Source: DATJGR01 sp041739525
GTDB taxonomy: Bacteria; Pseudomonadota; Gammaproteobacteria; Pseudomonadales; Azotimanducaceae
Length of the DNA stretch: 64,000 nt
Reading direction: 5' to 3'
Assembly: GCA_041739525.1 (NCBI GenBank)
Contig: JBGSNQ010000152.1
Coordinates: 1-64,000 of the forward strand
Part shown: in pieces, positions 62,406 through 64,000 of the stretch
Numbering within the stretch: position 1 is the stretch's first letter
Layout: every line of letters begins with the position of its first letter
Made by a program: the position numbers and the translations under genes
The notes under the pieces: generated by a model
What the model was told of the DNA's origin: nothing
Database searches by the model: none
Seen by the model: only the letters and a program-made list of their open reading frames with translations

Positions 62406-63011
62406 TTACCCCGGCAGTTCGGACGCCGACTTGATGATGCGTCCGACCAGACCGTATGCCACCGATTCCTCCGGGCTCATCCAATAGTCGCGATCGGTAT
62501 CCTGCGCAACGCGTTCGATCGGCTGGCCGGTTTGTTCCGCGATCGTCTGATTGATGCGTTGGCGCGTTTTGATGATCTCGCGCGCCTGAATCGCGATGTC
62601 GGTGGCGTCGCCGCCGAAGCCGCCGGACGGCTGGTGAATCAGGAAGCGGGTATTCGGCAGCGCGTAGCGGTTCTCCTTCGGCGGCGCCAGATAGATGTGC
62701 GTCGCAATCGAGCCAACCCAGCCGGTGCCGACGGTGCGCACCACCGGCTTGATGAAGCGGATGATGTCGTAAATGGTGTCGCCGGATTCAACGTGGCCAC
62801 CGGGCGAGCCGATGAAGATGGTGATCGGCGCATCGCCTTCGAACGACAACGCCAGTAATTTCTCGGCGGTGCGTTGGGCAACCTCTTTGTTGATCTCACC
62901 GAAGATCGTCAACGTGCGGTGTTTCAGCAGCGTGTTTTCAAGGAAGTTGAATTGTTTCGCGGCGTCGACAGCTGCCTCTTCGCCGTTCAAATGGTGACGG
63001 GACGAATTCAT
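62406..63011 (-). CDS. ClpP-like protease subunit
   Basis: 201 residues with the full triad: S101 (GWVGSIATHI), H126 (RFLIHQPSGG) and D175 (DTDRDYWMSPEES). The serine box differs from the usual GQAASMGA, so this is a divergent ClpP rather than the housekeeping copy. IFIGSPGGHVESGDTIYD and the YGLVGRII end are canonical. No ClpX or ClpA gene is near. Being first in an operon with an acyl-CoA synthetase and a hydrolase is unusual. Confidence 0.85.
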   Translation of the reverse strand: MNSSRHHLNGEEAAVDAAKQFNFLENTLLKHRTLTIFGEINKEVAQRTAEKLLALSFEGDAPITIFIGSPGGHVESGDTIYDIIRFIKPVVRTVGTGWVGSIATHIYLAPPKENRYALPNTRFLIHQPSGGFGGDATDIAIQAREIIKTRQRINQTIAEQTGQPIERVAQDTDRDYWMSPEESVAYGLVGRIIKSASELPG

Positions 63012-63136
63012 GATCGCCTGCTCCTGACTCTATGGAATGACCGCCATCTTACTCGAAAGCCGGTACTCGAAACTCCCGGAATCCGGGTTAAGCTTCCGCG
63101 CTGATCCGTCCAGACACAGTCCAAGGATTTTCGAAC

Positions 63137-64000
63137 ATGCCGCTGCACCCCGAATACGACGCGATGCTGAAACAGCTGGCCGAAACACCCGGACCCGCGA
63201 TGTCCGATATGCCGGTGGGCGACGCGCGCGCGATGTATCGGATGATGCGTCCGGCGGCGCCGGACTTAGCTGTTGCGAAGGTGCAGGACAAATCCATTCC
63301 CGGTCCCGCAGGTTCCATTCCGACGCGCATCTACACGCCTGCTGGCAGCGGTCCGTTCCCGATCTTCGTGTACTTCCACGGCGGCGGCTGGGTGATCGGC
63401 GACCTCGAAACGGCCGACGCGATCTCGCGCGAGTTCTGCCAACGAGTCGGCTGTGTGGTGGTGTCGGTGGATTACCGCCTCGCTCCGGAGCACCGGTTTC
63501 CCGCGGCGGTGGACGACAGTTACGCCGCAACGAAGTGGGCGTCCGAACACGCCGCTTCGCTGAACGGCGATGCAAACAAACTGGCCGTTGGCGGCGAAAG
63601 CGCCGGCGGCAACCTGGCCGCAGTCGTCAGTCAGCTCGCGCGCGACAAAAACGGCCCGTCAATCGCCTATCAACTGCTCGCATATCCAGTCACGGCGGCG
63701 GACTTCACTACTGGTTCGTATCGCGCCAACGCCGACGGGTATCTTCTGACGCTCGCCGGCATGCAGTGGTTCTGGGACACCTACCTGCCGAACGCAGCGG
63801 AACGATCGAACCCGATGGCAACACCGTTGAACGCGAAGAACTTCGCCAGGTTGCCGCGTGCGCTGATCATGACCGCGGAGTTCGATCCGTTGCGCGATGA
63901 AGGCGAAGCGTATGCGAACAAATTGAAGTCCGCTGGTGTGCCTGTGGACTACGTGCGCTACGACGGCCTGATACACGACTTTCTCGCGATGAGCGGACGA
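63137..64000 (+). CDS. alpha/beta hydrolase of the HSL esterase family (cut by window edge)
   Basis: 288 codons are visible from ATG 63137 and the frame is still open at the window end. The family motif HGGGWVIGD is at 81-89, the nucleophile elbow GGESAGGN has S155, an aspartate is in TAEFDPLRDEG (D250 likely) and the histidine is H280 in LIHDF. This is a hormone-sensitive-lipase-type (family IV) carboxylesterase. Only the last part, probably 20-35 residues, is missing. Confidence 0.92.
   Translation, partial: MPLHPEYDAMLKQLAETPGPAMSDMPVGDARAMYRMMRPAAPDLAVAKVQDKSIPGPAGSIPTRIYTPAGSGPFPIFVYFHGGGWVIGDLETADAISREFCQRVGCVVVSVDYRLAPEHRFPAAVDDSYAATKWASEHAASLNGDANKLAVGGESAGGNLAAVVSQLARDKNGPSIAYQLLAYPVTAADFTTGSYRANADGYLLTLAGMQWFWDTYLPNAAERSNPMATPLNAKNFARLPRALIMTAEFDPLRDEGEAYANKLKSAGVPVDYVRYDGLIHDFLAMSGR

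Overview
The window is GC-rich, densely packed bacterial DNA. TonB-dependent receptors with plug domains, an RND efflux pair, a Rieske oxygenase with its ferredoxin, and an ectABCD-ask cluster point to a free-living Pseudomonadota, probably a gammaproteobacterium with a lipid-, steroid- or xenobiotic-degrading lifestyle. This is inferred from gene content; there is no rRNA or other marker gene. I saw no tRNA, rRNA, CRISPR array, transposase or phage gene.

Layout. 1-4.8 kb: end of a methyltransferase, then an ABC exporter whose permease is fused to an M1 aminopeptidase. 4.8-9.7 kb (minus strand): acyl-CoA dehydrogenase, Rieske oxygenase alpha subunit, Rieske ferredoxin, SDR and ThuA-like gene, probably one catabolic operon. 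9.8-12.3 kb: enone-reductase-like MDR and cytochrome P450. 12.5-14.3 kb: PIG-L deacetylase and epoxide-hydrolase-like enzyme. 14.4-22.1 kb: RND pump, lipoprotein amidase and DAHP synthase with overlapping ends, then a VOC protein. 22.1-32.3 kb: sulfotransferase and ThuA divergent from a TetR regulator; a DUF35-thiolase-hydrolase-flavoenzyme operon; an amidohydrolase and an LLM flavoprotein; a VapBC pair whose toxin is internally deleted; class III alcohol dehydrogenase. 32.4-44 kb: an osmoadaptation region: SLC13-type transporter, MscS channel without a normal start codon, MarR (EctR-like) regulator, ectA-ectB-ectC-ectD-ask, a sodium:solute symporter, a 47-residue ORF, and an M24 hydrolase resembling ectoine hydrolases. 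44-64 kb: AMP ligases, acyl-CoA dehydrogenases, enoyl-CoA hydratases, alpha/beta hydrolases, TonB receptors, an M20 peptidase, a ChaC-like cyclotransferase, a FAD oxidoreductase, a ClpP-like protease and the start of an HSL-family esterase.

The most striking feature is a roughly 4.4-kb inversion between about 47.23 and 51.64 kb. Its ends lie inside two unrelated genes, a VOC dioxygenase-like gene and a TonB-dependent receptor gene. The inversion exchanged their 3' parts. It left an 871-residue in-frame VOC-receptor chimera on the plus strand, and a receptor N-terminus joined to the VOC C-terminus on the minus strand. Flipping the segment back would put both genes together again. The genes inside it (an enoyl-CoA hydratase and an alpha/beta hydrolase) are intact.

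Together the genes suggest uptake of hydrophobic or complex substrates through TonB receptors, CoA activation and beta-oxidation-like breakdown, oxygenase attack (Rieske, P450), efflux, and a compact ectoine/5-hydroxyectoine system for salt stress.
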